DNA from: Starkeya sp. ORNL1 | Lineage (GTDB): Bacteria > Pseudomonadota > Alphaproteobacteria > Rhizobiales > Xanthobacteraceae | DNA: 64,000 bases | Direction of reading: 5' to 3' | Assembly: GCF_012971745.1 (NCBI RefSeq) | Contig: NZ_CP048834.1 | Location: forward strand, 1,240,001-1,304,000 | Shown here: positions 1-8,283 of the stretch, one piece after another | Layout of the letters: each line of letters begins with the position of its first letter | How positions within the stretch are numbered: position 1 is the stretch's first letter | Position numbers and translations under genes: made by a program | Notes under the pieces: generated by a model | The model's input: only the letters and a program-made list of their open reading frames with translations | The model's database searches: none | Told to the model about the DNA's origin: nothing

Positions 1-1
1 C

Positions 2-277
2 AACGCCGCCAAGTACGGCGCGCTGTCGAACAGTGTCGGTCGTATCCACGTATGGTGGGAAGTCGACGCCTCTACCCCTGCCCCTGAATTCAGCCTGGTC
101 TGGGCAGAAAGCGGAGGTCCGCCGGTTGTGGAGCCTGATCGGAAGGGCTTTGGCTCGACGATTATCGAGCGTTTCCTCGCCAGCTATTTTCGAGGAACAG
201 CTCTGCTAAGTTTTGCAGCGACAGGCGCAATTCTCAAACTTCAAGCTCCGCTCGACGCGCTCGTGAACGAGGATTGA
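2..277 (+). CDS. HWE-type sensor histidine kinase, C-terminal fragment (cut by window start)
   Basis: This is the last 91 residues of a sensor kinase whose beginning lies outside the window. The reading frame opens directly with the N-box NAAKYGALS, and a later GFGSTIIER segment is the G2-box. This spacing and wording is typical of the HWE/HisKA_2 kinases that dominate in Rhizobiales, which phosphorylate response regulators, often PhyR-type stress regulators. Only the ATP-binding domain is visible, so the input domain and the phosphorylated histidine cannot be seen. The small stress-type genes that follow fit a general-stress context, but that link is an inference. Confidence 0.8.
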   Translation, partial: NAAKYGALSNSVGRIHVWWEVDASTPAPEFSLVWAESGGPPVVEPDRKGFGSTIIERFLASYFRGTALLSFAATGAILKLQAPLDALVNED

Positions 278-351
278 GACACAGATTTGAATCTCAGGGC
301 GGTGCGGGCCACTCTCCGCCGCGGCAAGCCACTCTGCCTGTTCATTTGGAC

Positions 352-564
352 TCATCGCGGTACTGCGCCAAAGCCTGTGGTCACGCGCGAGCCGGCGTCG
401 TGCGGGTCGTAGGGGCACATGATCGGCTCATCGACCGCCGGTTCGATCGTCGACGTCATGTCCGCTTCAAACCGCAACGGCTTACGGCAGACTGAGCAGA
501 CCAGAATTTCCAAGACAAAGCTCCGCGCCGGGTAAACCGCCTTCGATGAATCGCTCCTTTTCAT
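352..564 (-). CDS. small hypothetical protein with CxxC zinc-ribbon-like pattern
   Basis: This ORF encodes about 70 residues starting at the ATG of MKRSDSSK; a longer start at 603 adds 13 residues. It carries CSVC followed about 27 residues later by MCPYDP, which could be three ligands of a small metal-binding ribbon. I do not recognise the family. A purine-rich stretch lies about 14 bases upstream of the chosen start. It could be spurious. Confidence 0.4.
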   Translation of the reverse strand: MKRSDSSKAVYPARSFVLEILVCSVCRKPLRFEADMTSTIEPAVDEPIMCPYDPHDAGSRVTTGFGAVPR

Positions 565-696
565 AAGGTATGAATTCTCTTTTGATAAGCAAAGACACAT
601 CATTTGTTGGTGTGGAGATCCGTGAGGAGATTAAGAAGTCAACGGTATGACTAAACCGCGCTCATCCTTTGGTATTTGAACTATTGGAGAGTAGGT

Positions 697-879
697 ATGA
701 CGAGTTTGTTCACGGAGCCACCGCGGGCCAACCCGGATCCACGCAAGCGCACCACACTCGACGAGGTAACCGAGCTGGTAAAGCGTGAAGAGCAGACCCG
801 CCTTTCCGAACACACAAATAAGACCGCTCAGCTTCGTGAGGCGCGTCTAGGCTTAACTAGAAACAAGACCGGCGAATGA
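697..879 (+). CDS. small hypothetical protein, paralogue of the 20.3-kb ORF
   Basis: A 60-residue basic protein that starts at the ATG after a TTGGAGAG ribosome-binding site. It has a close relative in this window at about 20.3 kb. Both share the plan SLF(T/K)EP, then an NP motif, a (T/S)LxEVT(E/D)LV helix, an REE motif, and a KTAxLREARL tail. The family is unknown to me. The shared pattern makes it a real gene despite its size. It lies just upstream of a DUF6894 gene that has its own stress-type promoter. Confidence 0.65.
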   Translation: MTSLFTEPPRANPDPRKRTTLDEVTELVKREEQTRLSEHTNKTAQLREARLGLTRNKTGE

Positions 880-880
880 C

Positions 881-905
881 GGAACGGTAGTTTGTGGTGG
901 GCGTT
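881..905 (+). promoter_or_regulatory. EcfG-type (general stress) promoter, GGAAC-N16-CGTT
   Basis: GGAAC at 881-885 and CGTT at 902-905 are separated by exactly 16 bases. This is the consensus of EcfG/SigT promoters controlled by PhyR-NepR in alphaproteobacteria. It lies 26 bases before the ATG of the DUF6894 gene at 931, so the transcript would have a short leader. The match is read directly from the sequence; activity is inferred. Confidence 0.7.
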
Positions 906-930
906 GAGGCTCCGATCAAGGAGCTGTGTC

Positions 931-1164
931 ATGCCGAAGTACACGTTCGAAATGCTCGGAGAGACAACGCCGCAGCATTTGTTCCTCACGGACGACAATG
1001 CGGCCTGGTCCGAACTTGTAACACTCTGCGGTGAGATTCTGCGTGACGTCGACGGCAAGCTGCCACCCAAGGCCCAGTTGGAGATGCGGCTCTCAAACGA
1101 GGGCGGGAAGGAACTCGCCACCTTGCGAATTGACGCTGATCGGCACACGGAGAACCCGACTTAG
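931..1164 (+). CDS. DUF6894 family small protein (copy 1 of 3)
   Basis: A 77-residue protein beginning MPKYTFEM after an AAGGAG site at 918-923. It shares with two other ORFs in this window (21183 and 30527) the frame M-x-x-Y, a DDxAAWSxLV helix, (C/S)xEILRD and a GKLPP turn followed by a beta-rich tail. This pattern fits DUF6894, a small cytoplasmic family abundant in Rhizobiales whose function is unknown. A perfect GGAAC-N16-CGTT promoter immediately upstream suggests induction in the general stress response. Confidence 0.75.
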   Translation: MPKYTFEMLGETTPQHLFLTDDNAAWSELVTLCGEILRDVDGKLPPKAQLEMRLSNEGGKELATLRIDADRHTENPT

Positions 1165-1196
1165 GTGCAGCTAAGGCACCGCACATGGACCCGGAC

Positions 1197-1568
1197 CTAG
1201 AAACCCTCGATCGCAAGCATGAGTGAGTGATCCGAATAAGGCTTCACGAGGAACCGTCCGCGCGAGGGAAGCTTGCATTCCTGGCCGGTGTATCGGCCAG
1301 AAGTGACGATTAACTCGATTGGTGGCCACCGCTCTCGAACGGCATACGCAAGCCTAAGGCCGTCAATCGAGCCTGGCATGTTGACGTCGGTGAAAACGAT
1401 GTTGATGTCGCTTCGAGATTCAAGGATTTCGAGCGCTACATCAGCGTTCGCCGCCTCCAGCACCTCGTATCCCGCGTCTTCGAGCATGATGACGGCGCAC
1501 AGGCGCACGATCGGCTCATCCTCGACGACGAGGACGACGCTTCGCGAAGATGGGTTGACGTCGGACAC
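1197..1568 (-). CDS. single-domain response regulator (receiver only)
   Basis: A 123-residue CheY-like receiver domain without output domain. The acidic pair is in VVEDEP (residues 15-18), the phospho-acceptor Asp61 is in FTDVNMPG, followed by the switch residue in VTSG and the conserved lysine in FLVKP. Such receiver-only proteins near HWE kinases often act as phosphate sinks or modulators in the Rhizobiales general stress response. Here the partner is unknown. A near-consensus stress promoter (GGAAC-N16-AGTT) sits about 50 bases upstream of its ATG. It is monocistronic, with about 450 bases between it and the chemosensory operon. Confidence 0.85.
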   Translation of the reverse strand: MSDVNPSSRSVVLVVEDEPIVRLCAVIMLEDAGYEVLEAANADVALEILESRSDINIVFTDVNMPGSIDGLRLAYAVRERWPPIELIVTSGRYTGQECKLPSRGRFLVKPYSDHSLMLAIEGF

Positions 1569-1615
1569 TGAATTTCGCGGATCGAGAAGACACTCGCGTT
1601 TATGCGCGGCGCAAC

Positions 1616-1640
1616 AACTCTTTTGTCTAGAATCGGTTCC
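1616..1640 (-). promoter_or_regulatory. near-match EcfG promoter, GGAAC-N16-AGTT
   Basis: On the minus strand GGAAC (1640-1636) is followed after 16 bases by AGTT (1619-1616), one base off CGTT. It points at the response regulator that starts at 1568. One mismatch in the -10 core makes this a candidate only. Confidence 0.35.
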
Positions 1641-2014
1641 AATCTAAATCGGTTATTGCGCGCGAGCCTCCCTGCCGCCGCTTCCGGGGCGTAACCAGCG
1701 GCTGGGCGATGTGACTCGGCAGAGTGGCGTTAGGTCGCTCTGGGGAGTCGCGAGCACTTTCGCCTGCCCCGCCCGCTCCTACTTGGGCGTCCTTCGTCGT
1801 TCGCTGTGCCCAACCTACCGAGCGCGGCAGTCACTTTCATGATTGCCAGAGACCTCTACCGTTTTTGACTGGCGACAAAGGTCGCAAGATAGCCCCTTCC
1901 GAGCCTGCGTCGCGTCACGCGCCAAAGTCAGTTCCCGGCGGCATCGGCGAAGGAGCCGCGAGTTGTGTGATGGAATCACCCGGCCAAATGTCCTTGGAGA
2001 CAGTTTCCGCACGC
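1641..2014. other. intergenic stretch without recognisable gene
   Basis: This gap lies between the receiver gene and the 3' end of the hybrid kinase. Short ORFs on both strands have no recognisable motif, no convincing ribosome-binding site and no relative in the window. I see no terminator with a T-tract. Confidence 0.4.
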
Positions 2015-4354
2015 CTAGTCGACAATCCGCAGCGATCCCGTCGTAAGCATCTCGCCGATCTTCGCGGAAAGCGTCTCTATCGCAAATGGCTTCGTAATCA
2101 TCGCCATGTTGGTGCCGAGGAAGCCTGAGCGAATCGCAGCATTTTCCGCGTACCCCGTCAGAAACAGAATCGGCAATGCCGGTCGTTGCTGGCGTGCGAC
2201 CTCGGCAAGCTGCCGCCCGTTCATTCCCGGAAGGCCGACGTCGGAAATCATGAGGTCGATCTGCTCCGGGGAGGCCAAAATGCGAATGGCAGCCTGAGCT
2301 TCCGGAGCTTCTATCGGCGTATAGCCCAGTTCTTGCAGGATTTCGCGCACCAGCATTCGAACGGCCTCATCGTCCTCGACGACAAGGACCCTCTGTCCGC
2401 TTCCGCCATGTGTGGCAAGCACCGCATCGGCGTCACCTGTCGCCTGAGAATCAGCCACAGGTAGATAGAGCTCCACAGAGGTTCCGGCGCCGGGCTGGCT
2501 CTTGATCTGGACCTGGCCGTTGCTCTGCCTGGCAAAGCCATAGACCATCGACAGGCCGAGGCCAGTGCCATGGCCTACCGGCTTTGTGGTGAAAAACGGC
2601 TCGAAGACTTTGGTGAGGAGATCGGCCGACATGCCGACTCCGGTGTCGGAAACCGCGATGACGATGTAGCTGCCTGCCTTCATATCGGGAGTGGCGACGA
2701 CGTCCGCTGCACCAAGTTCCGCGAGCCTGGTTCTGACCGTCAGGTCACCGCCGTCCGGCATCGCGTCCCGTGCATTGATCGCGAGGTTGAGGATCGCGCT
2801 TTCCAGTTGGTTGCCATCAACAACCGCAAACGGCAGGTCGTGATCGAGCTCGACACGTAGGCGGATCGATTCGCCTGTCGTTCGACTGAGCAAATCCTCA
2901 AGCGACCCAACTAGCACGTTCACATTGGTCGGCTTGGAATCGAGCGATTGCCGCCGCGAAAACGCCAAGAGCCGCTGCGTCAGTGCCGCGGCCCGAAGTG
3001 CCGAAACCGAGGCCGCGTCCATGAAGCGGCTGAGATCCGTGAACCGGCCGGCGGCGACGCGCCGCTTCACGATATCGATCGATCCGATCACTCCTGTGAG
3101 CATATTGTTAAAGTCGTGCGCTATGCCTCCCGTGAGTTGGCCGACTGCCTCCATCTTCTGTGATTGCCGCAGCGCATCCTCGGCGAGTAGTAGCGCTTGT
3201 TCGGCCTCTCGCTCCGCGGTGATATCGCGCCCCACTGCCTGAAGTAGATCTTCGGAAGCAACGGCACTCCATTCGATCCAGCGGGCACCGGCATCGCGAG
3301 CGCACAACTGGAGGACGAAGGGCTCGGGCGGCGTGCCATCGCCCAAGGCTCGCAGTATGCGGCGGAGTTCAGCCTGCTGTGCTGGCACCACGAAGTCGGC
3401 AAGATTAGCGCCGACAAGTTCGCATTCCGTCCAGCCGAGGATGCGGGTCCAAGCGGGATTGGTGGCATTTATGGTGCCGTCGAGCTGGAGAACGCCCATG
3501 AGGTCGGTGGACAGCCGCCACATGCGGTCGCGATCCGCGGTCCGTTCGGCGACGCGAAGCTCCAGCGTCAAATTGAGGCCGCGTAGTTCCGCCTCGGCTG
3601 CCTTGCGTTCATTCGCGTCGCGGAAAATCGCGGTCACGAAGGTGCGGGAATCGCTGCGCCAACGCGAGGCGGTTACTTCGAGATAGGTGGCCGAACCATC
3701 CTTGCATCGCGCGATCACTTCGATCGGCCGGGTCAGGACATCCCCCTTGAGGAGGCCATGCCATATCTCGCTCCATTCATCCTGGTCTTCCAATATGGGC
3801 GACAGTGCGCGGCCGACGAGTTCCTCTGGCGAGTAGCCAAATTGCTGCGCCGCGGCCGGATTGGCGAGTTGGATTATCCCCTCGGCATCTAGGGTCAATA
3901 TGGCATCAAGCGCGCTGTTGACAACGGCGCGGTAGCGGGCGTCCTGGCGCGCACGCAATACACGCTCGCGATGGACACTAGCCGTCACGTCGACGATCTG
4001 CACGAGACACGACGAATAGGGCCTGTGCCCCAGCGGACGGATAGAGGTGTTGTGTATCAACTCGAAGCCGGCCGGGGTACGGAGCGGCAGCATTTTCGAA
4101 TGCAGGGCCTGGGTGAGCAAGCTTGAAGACCCAGATTCGAATGCTTCAGAAATCGCCGACTGGAGCCGTGGCGAGACGCTCTCGGGAAAGACCTCGGCGA
4201 GCGTCCTGCCGACGCAGTCCGAAGCGGCCTTCTGAGTCGCGGTCGCCATCCAGGCGTTCCATTTTACGATGCGTCGCTCGGCATCTAGGACAAAGATGCC
4301 GATATCGGCGGCTTCTACGACGATGTCGTTCAATGAAACGTCAGCCGGGGCCAT
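2015..4354 (-). CDS. PAS-domain hybrid histidine kinase/response regulator
   Basis: About 779 residues. Three PAS-like sensor domains come first (roughly residues 10-110, 140-250, 280-380), then a HisKA phosphoacceptor helix containing GGIAHDFNN, an ATPase domain with the N-box NLAINARDAM and the G-boxes DTGVGM and GTGLGLSM, and a C-terminal receiver with VVEDDEAVR and phospho-Asp in MISDVGLPG. No membrane segment is obvious, so it should sense in the cytoplasm. It is the last gene of the chemosensory operon: its ATG lies 14 bases inside the cheC-like gene, so the two are translationally coupled. A PAS hybrid kinase in a che operon suggests cross-talk, for example phosphorylating or sensing through the CheY proteins; that is inference. 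An ATG at 4384 is possible but lies deeper in the upstream gene. Confidence 0.88.
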   Translation of the reverse strand: MAPADVSLNDIVVEAADIGIFVLDAERRIVKWNAWMATATQKAASDCVGRTLAEVFPESVSPRLQSAISEAFESGSSSLLTQALHSKMLPLRTPAGFELIHNTSIRPLGHRPYSSCLVQIVDVTASVHRERVLRARQDARYRAVVNSALDAILTLDAEGIIQLANPAAAQQFGYSPEELVGRALSPILEDQDEWSEIWHGLLKGDVLTRPIEVIARCKDGSATYLEVTASRWRSDSRTFVTAIFRDANERKAAEAELRGLNLTLELRVAERTADRDRMWRLSTDLMGVLQLDGTINATNPAWTRILGWTECELVGANLADFVVPAQQAELRRILRALGDGTPPEPFVLQLCARDAGARWIEWSAVASEDLLQAVGRDITAEREAEQALLLAEDALRQSQKMEAVGQLTGGIAHDFNNMLTGVIGSIDIVKRRVAAGRFTDLSRFMDAASVSALRAAALTQRLLAFSRRQSLDSKPTNVNVLVGSLEDLLSRTTGESIRLRVELDHDLPFAVVDGNQLESAILNLAINARDAMPDGGDLTVRTRLAELGAADVVATPDMKAGSYIVIAVSDTGVGMSADLLTKVFEPFFTTKPVGHGTGLGLSMVYGFARQSNGQVQIKSQPGAGTSVELYLPVADSQATGDADAVLATHGGSGQRVLVVEDDEAVRMLVREILQELGYTPIEAPEAQAAIRILASPEQIDLMISDVGLPGMNGRQLAEVARQQRPALPILFLTGYAENAAIRSGFLGTNMAMITKPFAIETLSAKIGEMLTTGSLRIVD

Positions 4355-5003
4355 CTGTCTCTGGAGCCGTTTCACCCGCCACACGCTCTATGAACTCGTC
4401 CAGCAGGCCACGCAGTGCCTCGAGCGACGGCATGTCCATGAGCATGGCGATATAACCGCGAATATCCCGCTCGCGCACAGCGAAATTTATATAGAGGAAC
4501 AGGACGACGTCGCCCGCCTCCGGCGGCGGCGCGAGATTGAAGAGATCCTGTCCCCGGCCGCGCAGTATCTCAGGCAGGGACATTTTCAGATTGCGATGCA
4601 GCAAATTGGCAATGGTGGCCAGGCAACCATTGAGGATTATGTTGCCGGTCTCCGCGAGGGCCTCTTGTTCGAGATCGATGATGTCTTCCAATGGCAGCTC
4701 GCCGCCGGTTACCGCTCGCACCAGCTCGAGGCTGTTGGTTTCGGGAAAAATCAGCAGCGCCCGACCGGTGATGTCGCCTTCAAACACCTGATGTACCGCT
4801 ACAAGCTGCTTGGCCTCGTGGTTTCCGATGATCTCGATCGCGTCGCGGCGGCTGACCAAGGCGACATTGGGCACCGATAGAAGGACCTGTTGGTTTACCA
4901 ACTCCCGCAAGCTGGCAGCCGCTCGGCTCACGCCAATATTGACGAGCTCGACAAGCGCATCGATCTGCAGCTCAGTCAGCGGAGTGGTAATTCCTGGGGT
5001 CAC
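4341..5003 (-). CDS. cheC: CheC-family CheY-phosphate phosphatase
   Basis: A 220-residue protein with the two-fold CheC/CheX/FliY architecture. Both phosphatase signatures are present: E19-L-V-N22 in ALVELVNIG, and E118-T-G-N121 in LAETGNIILNG, each within a helix of the ExxN type followed at a distance by proline. Having both sites indicates an active phosphatase that would remove phosphate from CheY and so terminate signalling. It starts with GTG, overlapping the stop of the preceding cheY-like gene by 4 bases (GTGA). CheC usually pairs with CheD, but no cheD gene is in the operon. Confidence 0.85.
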   Translation of the reverse strand: MTPGITTPLTELQIDALVELVNIGVSRAAASLRELVNQQVLLSVPNVALVSRRDAIEIIGNHEAKQLVAVHQVFEGDITGRALLIFPETNSLELVRAVTGGELPLEDIIDLEQEALAETGNIILNGCLATIANLLHRNLKMSLPEILRGRGQDLFNLAPPPEAGDVVLFLYINFAVRERDIRGYIAMLMDMPSLEALRGLLDEFIERVAGETAPETDGPG

Positions 5004-5377
5004 ACATCCCCCTTCCGTTGCAGCGTCAGGCGCAGGAACTCGGCAAGAGCAGGCTCTGTCAGCGGCTTGGACAGGAAAGTCGCGCCCAGGTTTCGGGTCT
5101 GCGCCACGATCTCGTTCTGGCTGTTCGCAGAAACCAAGGCGATAATGGCGTTCGGAGCGACGTGCTGAAGTTCAGCGGCGAGCTGCAGGCCATCGCGTCC
5201 CGGCATGTTGAAGTCAAGCAAGGCGATGTCCACGCTCGCCGTCCGCGCCAGCTCCAGCGCTTCATCGGCGTTCTTGGCCTCCAGCTGGGTCCAGTCCGGA
5301 TAGAGTCGGGTCAGCGCCCGGCCGATGGCCATGCGGGCCAGTTTGCTGTCGTCGACGATAAGGACCTGATAGTTCAT
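5000..5377 (-). CDS. CheY-like response regulator (second in operon)
   Basis: A 125-residue receiver-only protein. The acidic pocket is VDDS at residues 8-11, the phospho-acceptor is Asp55 in LLDFNMPG, the switch serine is in LVSANS and the lysine is in FLSKP. It is coupled to the CheC-like phosphatase by a 4-base overlap, which suggests that this is the preferred CheC substrate. It differs strongly from the first CheY of the operon (7894-8283), so the system probably has two outputs or one output and one phosphate sink. A gap of 76 bases separates it from the STAS-like gene. Confidence 0.88.
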   Translation of the reverse strand: MNYQVLIVDDSKLARMAIGRALTRLYPDWTQLEAKNADEALELARTASVDIALLDFNMPGRDGLQLAAELQHVAPNAIIALVSANSQNEIVAQTRNLGATFLSKPLTEPALAEFLRLTLQRKGDV

Positions 5378-5453
5378 TCTGTCTGGAATCCGGGTTCTGG
5401 CGGCGCTTGCGACGTCCTACCTAACATGCATCCGGTCCTCAATCCGAACCTGC

Positions 5454-5705
5454 CTACCGTGAATCCGTTTTCCCAAGAAGCGGCGCCACGAATTTACGTA
5501 GGAAGATCCCCTTGGGCGCGCCGATCATGGCCGGCCGGGCGTCGAGAAGGATCTGGATGACCGCGGTGTGCGCCCGATCGCAAGTCGTCCAGTCAACTCC
5601 GGCGCCCGGGGACGACTGAAGATGACGCAGCAATTGCTCGGCCTCGTCCACCTGGCACACGCCTTCCAGAACGATCACCGCGTTGTCATGCAGCCTTACC
5701 GTCAT
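5454..5705 (-). CDS. STAS-like small protein in chemotaxis operon
   Basis: An 83-residue protein whose ATG overlaps the cheA stop by 4 bases (ATGA). The beginning MTVRLHDNAVIVLEG, the cysteine/aspartate-containing strand VDWTTCDRAHTAVIQILL and the length fit a STAS/anti-sigma-antagonist (MlaB-like) fold. The usual phosphorylatable Ser position before the second helix is occupied by A-H-T-A. STAS proteins next to cheA occur in several alphaproteobacterial clusters, but their role is not settled. The STAS assignment is by pattern only. Confidence 0.7.
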   Translation of the reverse strand: MTVRLHDNAVIVLEGVCQVDEAEQLLRHLQSSPGAGVDWTTCDRAHTAVIQILLDARPAMIGAPKGIFLRKFVAPLLGKTDSR

Positions 5706-7897
5706 AGAAGCAACTCGTGCAGATCGAGGACGATGAGGACGCGCCCGTCGCCAAGCAATGTGGTGCCCGCGCAGGGCAATCCCGACAATATGCTTTCCAT
5801 CGGCCGCAGCATGACATCGATGCGCTCCCCTACCCGCTCCACCTCCAGACCGTTCACCTGGCCTGCGGCGATGGTGATCGCAACCACTGCCTCGGTGGCC
5901 AGCGGCGCAGCGCGCTCCAGACCCAAAGCCTGCGCTAGGTTGAAAAGGGGAACTGTCCGCTCCCGCCACACGAAAGCGTGCGCCGCGCCGATCGCCGAGA
6001 TCGCGGTCCGGGGCACACGAACGGTCTCGATTACCGCTTCGAGGGGAATGCCCAGGATCTGTCCCCCAGCCTCGACGGTCATCACCTGGGCTTTCATGAC
6101 GGTGAAAGGAAGGGTAAGCCGAACCGTGCTGCCATGTCCGAGGCGACTTTCCACCCCCGCCCGGCCCCCCAAGCGTTCCACGGCCACACGCACTGCATCC
6201 ATCCCAACCCCGCGCCCGGAATAGCCGGTGATGTTTGCCGCCGTGGAAAAGCCCGGCACAAAGATGAGCTCGATGGCCTGGGCGTCGTCCATCGCCGCGA
6301 TCGTCGCAGCCGGCGCCACGCCGCGTTCCGCAGCGACGATACGAAGCCGCGCGACGTCGATGCCACGGCCGTCGTCTGCCACCTCGACAATGAGATGGTC
6401 GCCATTCCGCCACGCCCGCAGGCTGATCACACCAGTAGCGGGCTTGCCTGCGGCGATCCGGCCTTCCGGGCTTTCGATGCCATGATCGGCAGCGTTGCGC
6501 AGGACATGGAGAATTGGCTCGAAGAGGGCTTCGGCGACGGCCTTATCTGCTTCCGTCTCGTCGCCTTCGATGTCGAGCCTGATCGACTTTCCCAACGCGT
6601 TGCCCATGTCGCGCACGGGGCGCGGAAGTCTGTGGAACACATGGCGAAGCGGCAGGACGCGCATGCTCAGCACTGCGTGCTGGAGATCTTCCACCATCCT
6701 GCCTAGCCGACCATGCTGATCCTTAAGTAGGGCCGACACCCCGCGAAGGTCGCCGCCGCGTTCCGCAAGGCGAGCCGTGTGCCCCACGGCATTCTTCAGG
6801 ACGGTGAACTCGCCGGCCAAGCGCACCAGCGCCTCGATCCGCTCGACATCGACACGAAGCGACCGCGCGCCCTGATCTTGGGGCGACAAGGGCGATTGCG
6901 GCGCCTCGTGCGGCAATGTTCCAGGCCCGCTCGACGGAATGTTCTCTAGGGTTGCCAGGTTCTCGAGCGCCTCAAGAAGCGAACGATAGTCGTCGCCCGG
7001 CGCATTACGGGCGAGGTCGGCGATGACATGAGCGTCGCCGTCTCTCCCGGCGGCATGCAGCACATTGACCGCGAGCCGTGCTACGGAGCCGGCCCGCCCG
7101 ACAAAGCCGTCGTCGCGCGCTCCTCGGAGGATATCGATTTGGGCGGCCAGGAGGTCGCGTGCCATCCGCGGCAGTTCCCCAACCGGGGGCGACAGCTCAT
7201 GCAGATCGACCTCGCCGATAGCCGTTCGCAGCCTCGCGGCGACCGTCTGCATTGAACTCGCTGTGACGGCGAAGATCAGCAGGTTGCAGGTGAAGGGATT
7301 GATGTCGCCCACGATCCGGGCTGCATCGCGCGGTACGAGGTCGATGGCGAGGAGATTGCCATCCGACTCGAAGCGCGCAAGCGGATCCTCTCCTTCGAAG
7401 AAACAGTCGGGATCCGGAGAGTAGAGCACAGCGCATCGCGCCTGCGCCCGCATCGTAGGGCTTTTTAGCCAAAGATCCCGTAACCAAGCGTCCAACCGCG
7501 ACGCCGCCGGACGGTCATCGTCGGCATAGCTTGCAAAGAGTGCGACGACCGCATCGGCGGCTTCAGCCCCGTCCGGGGCGACGCCGGTTTCCTCCATCAT
7601 ATCGAGCCAGCGCGCGACCTGGTCGAGGCACGAGAGACAGCGGCTTATCGAAAGCTGAGTGGCCGGCTCGGCGCCACTCCTGGCCTTGGACAGCACCTCT
7701 TCGGCGGCGTGGACCGCCCGCTCCATCGCGGGAAACTCGATGATGCCAGCTGCCCCCTTCAAGGTGTGGAAGGCCCGGAATGCGCCGTCGATGGCGTCCG
7801 CATCGCCGGGTCGCTCCTCCATGGCAAGCAGATCGGTGTTGGCTTGCTCGACGAGTTCGCGCGCCTCGATGAGGAACTGCTCCATGAACTCGTTCAT
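5702..7897 (-). CDS. cheA: chemotaxis histidine kinase CheA
   Basis: A 731-residue CheA. The P1 domain carries the phospho-acceptor His44 in FRAFHTLKGAAG. After a long poorly conserved middle part come the dimerisation/ATPase core, with the N-box LRNAADHGIE, the G1 box DDGRGID and the G2 box GYSGRGVGMDAV, and a C-terminal CheW-like P5 domain. The start at MNEFMEQ is chosen because its ATG overlaps the stop of the upstream cheY by four bases (ATGA). It has one P1 domain, and residues about 100-330 show no clear P2. It receives signals from the soluble receptor through the triple-CheW protein and would phosphorylate both CheYs and CheB. Confidence 0.95.
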   Translation of the reverse strand: MNEFMEQFLIEARELVEQANTDLLAMEERPGDADAIDGAFRAFHTLKGAAGIIEFPAMERAVHAAEEVLSKARSGAEPATQLSISRCLSCLDQVARWLDMMEETGVAPDGAEAADAVVALFASYADDDRPAASRLDAWLRDLWLKSPTMRAQARCAVLYSPDPDCFFEGEDPLARFESDGNLLAIDLVPRDAARIVGDINPFTCNLLIFAVTASSMQTVAARLRTAIGEVDLHELSPPVGELPRMARDLLAAQIDILRGARDDGFVGRAGSVARLAVNVLHAAGRDGDAHVIADLARNAPGDDYRSLLEALENLATLENIPSSGPGTLPHEAPQSPLSPQDQGARSLRVDVERIEALVRLAGEFTVLKNAVGHTARLAERGGDLRGVSALLKDQHGRLGRMVEDLQHAVLSMRVLPLRHVFHRLPRPVRDMGNALGKSIRLDIEGDETEADKAVAEALFEPILHVLRNAADHGIESPEGRIAAGKPATGVISLRAWRNGDHLIVEVADDGRGIDVARLRIVAAERGVAPAATIAAMDDAQAIELIFVPGFSTAANITGYSGRGVGMDAVRVAVERLGGRAGVESRLGHGSTVRLTLPFTVMKAQVMTVEAGGQILGIPLEAVIETVRVPRTAISAIGAAHAFVWRERTVPLFNLAQALGLERAAPLATEAVVAITIAAGQVNGLEVERVGERIDVMLRPMESILSGLPCAGTTLLGDGRVLIVLDLHELLL

Positions 7898-8283
7898 GAA
7901 GGCACCCCGCACAGCATGCGAGCATAGTGGAGCAGCCCCTCCTGGCTCAACGGCTTCACCAAATAGAAATTTGCCCCGGCCTCACGCGCAGCTTCGATAT
8001 CCTCCGGTGCCGCCTCGGTGCTGGTGATCAGCGCGGGAATGGAAGCGATCGAGGATTCCTGCCGTCTCAAAACCTTGAGGAAGGTCAGGCCATCCATCCG
8101 CGGCATGTTGACGTCCACTACGAGTAGGTCGACTTCTGCCAGCAGCAACTTCTCCATGGCCTCCAGGCCATTCAATGCTTCGTCGACCTCGAAACCGCCG
8201 TGCTCCAGAGCTTCGCGGTAATACCGCCTGACCAAGCTGGCATCGTCGATCACCAGCACGCGCTTGCCCACCGCATCAGCCAT
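7894..8283 (-). CDS. cheY: CheY-like response regulator (first in operon)
   Basis: A 129-residue receiver domain with VIDDAS, phospho-acceptor Asp57 in VVDVNMPRMDG, ITSTEA and the lysine in YLVKP. It sits directly before cheA and overlaps it by four bases, the usual place of the main CheY. Its start overlaps the 3' end of cheR by 8 bases (14 if the ATG at 8289 is used). There is no output domain, so signalling must go through protein-protein contact, such as a flagellar switch elsewhere or another target. Confidence 0.9.
   Translation of the reverse strand: MADAVGKRVLVIDDASLVRRYYREALEHGGFEVDEALNGLEAMEKLLLAEVDLLVVDVNMPRMDGLTFLKVLRRQESSIASIPALITSTEAAPEDIEAAREAGANFYLVKPLSQEGLLHYARMLCGVPS

Noticed and set aside
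5706..6413. An ORF of Gly/Arg-rich sequence in the cheA region, fused in frame to the STAS-like gene
   Set aside because: Only the last 83 codons (to 5705) are real; the upstream part is a shadow of cheA.
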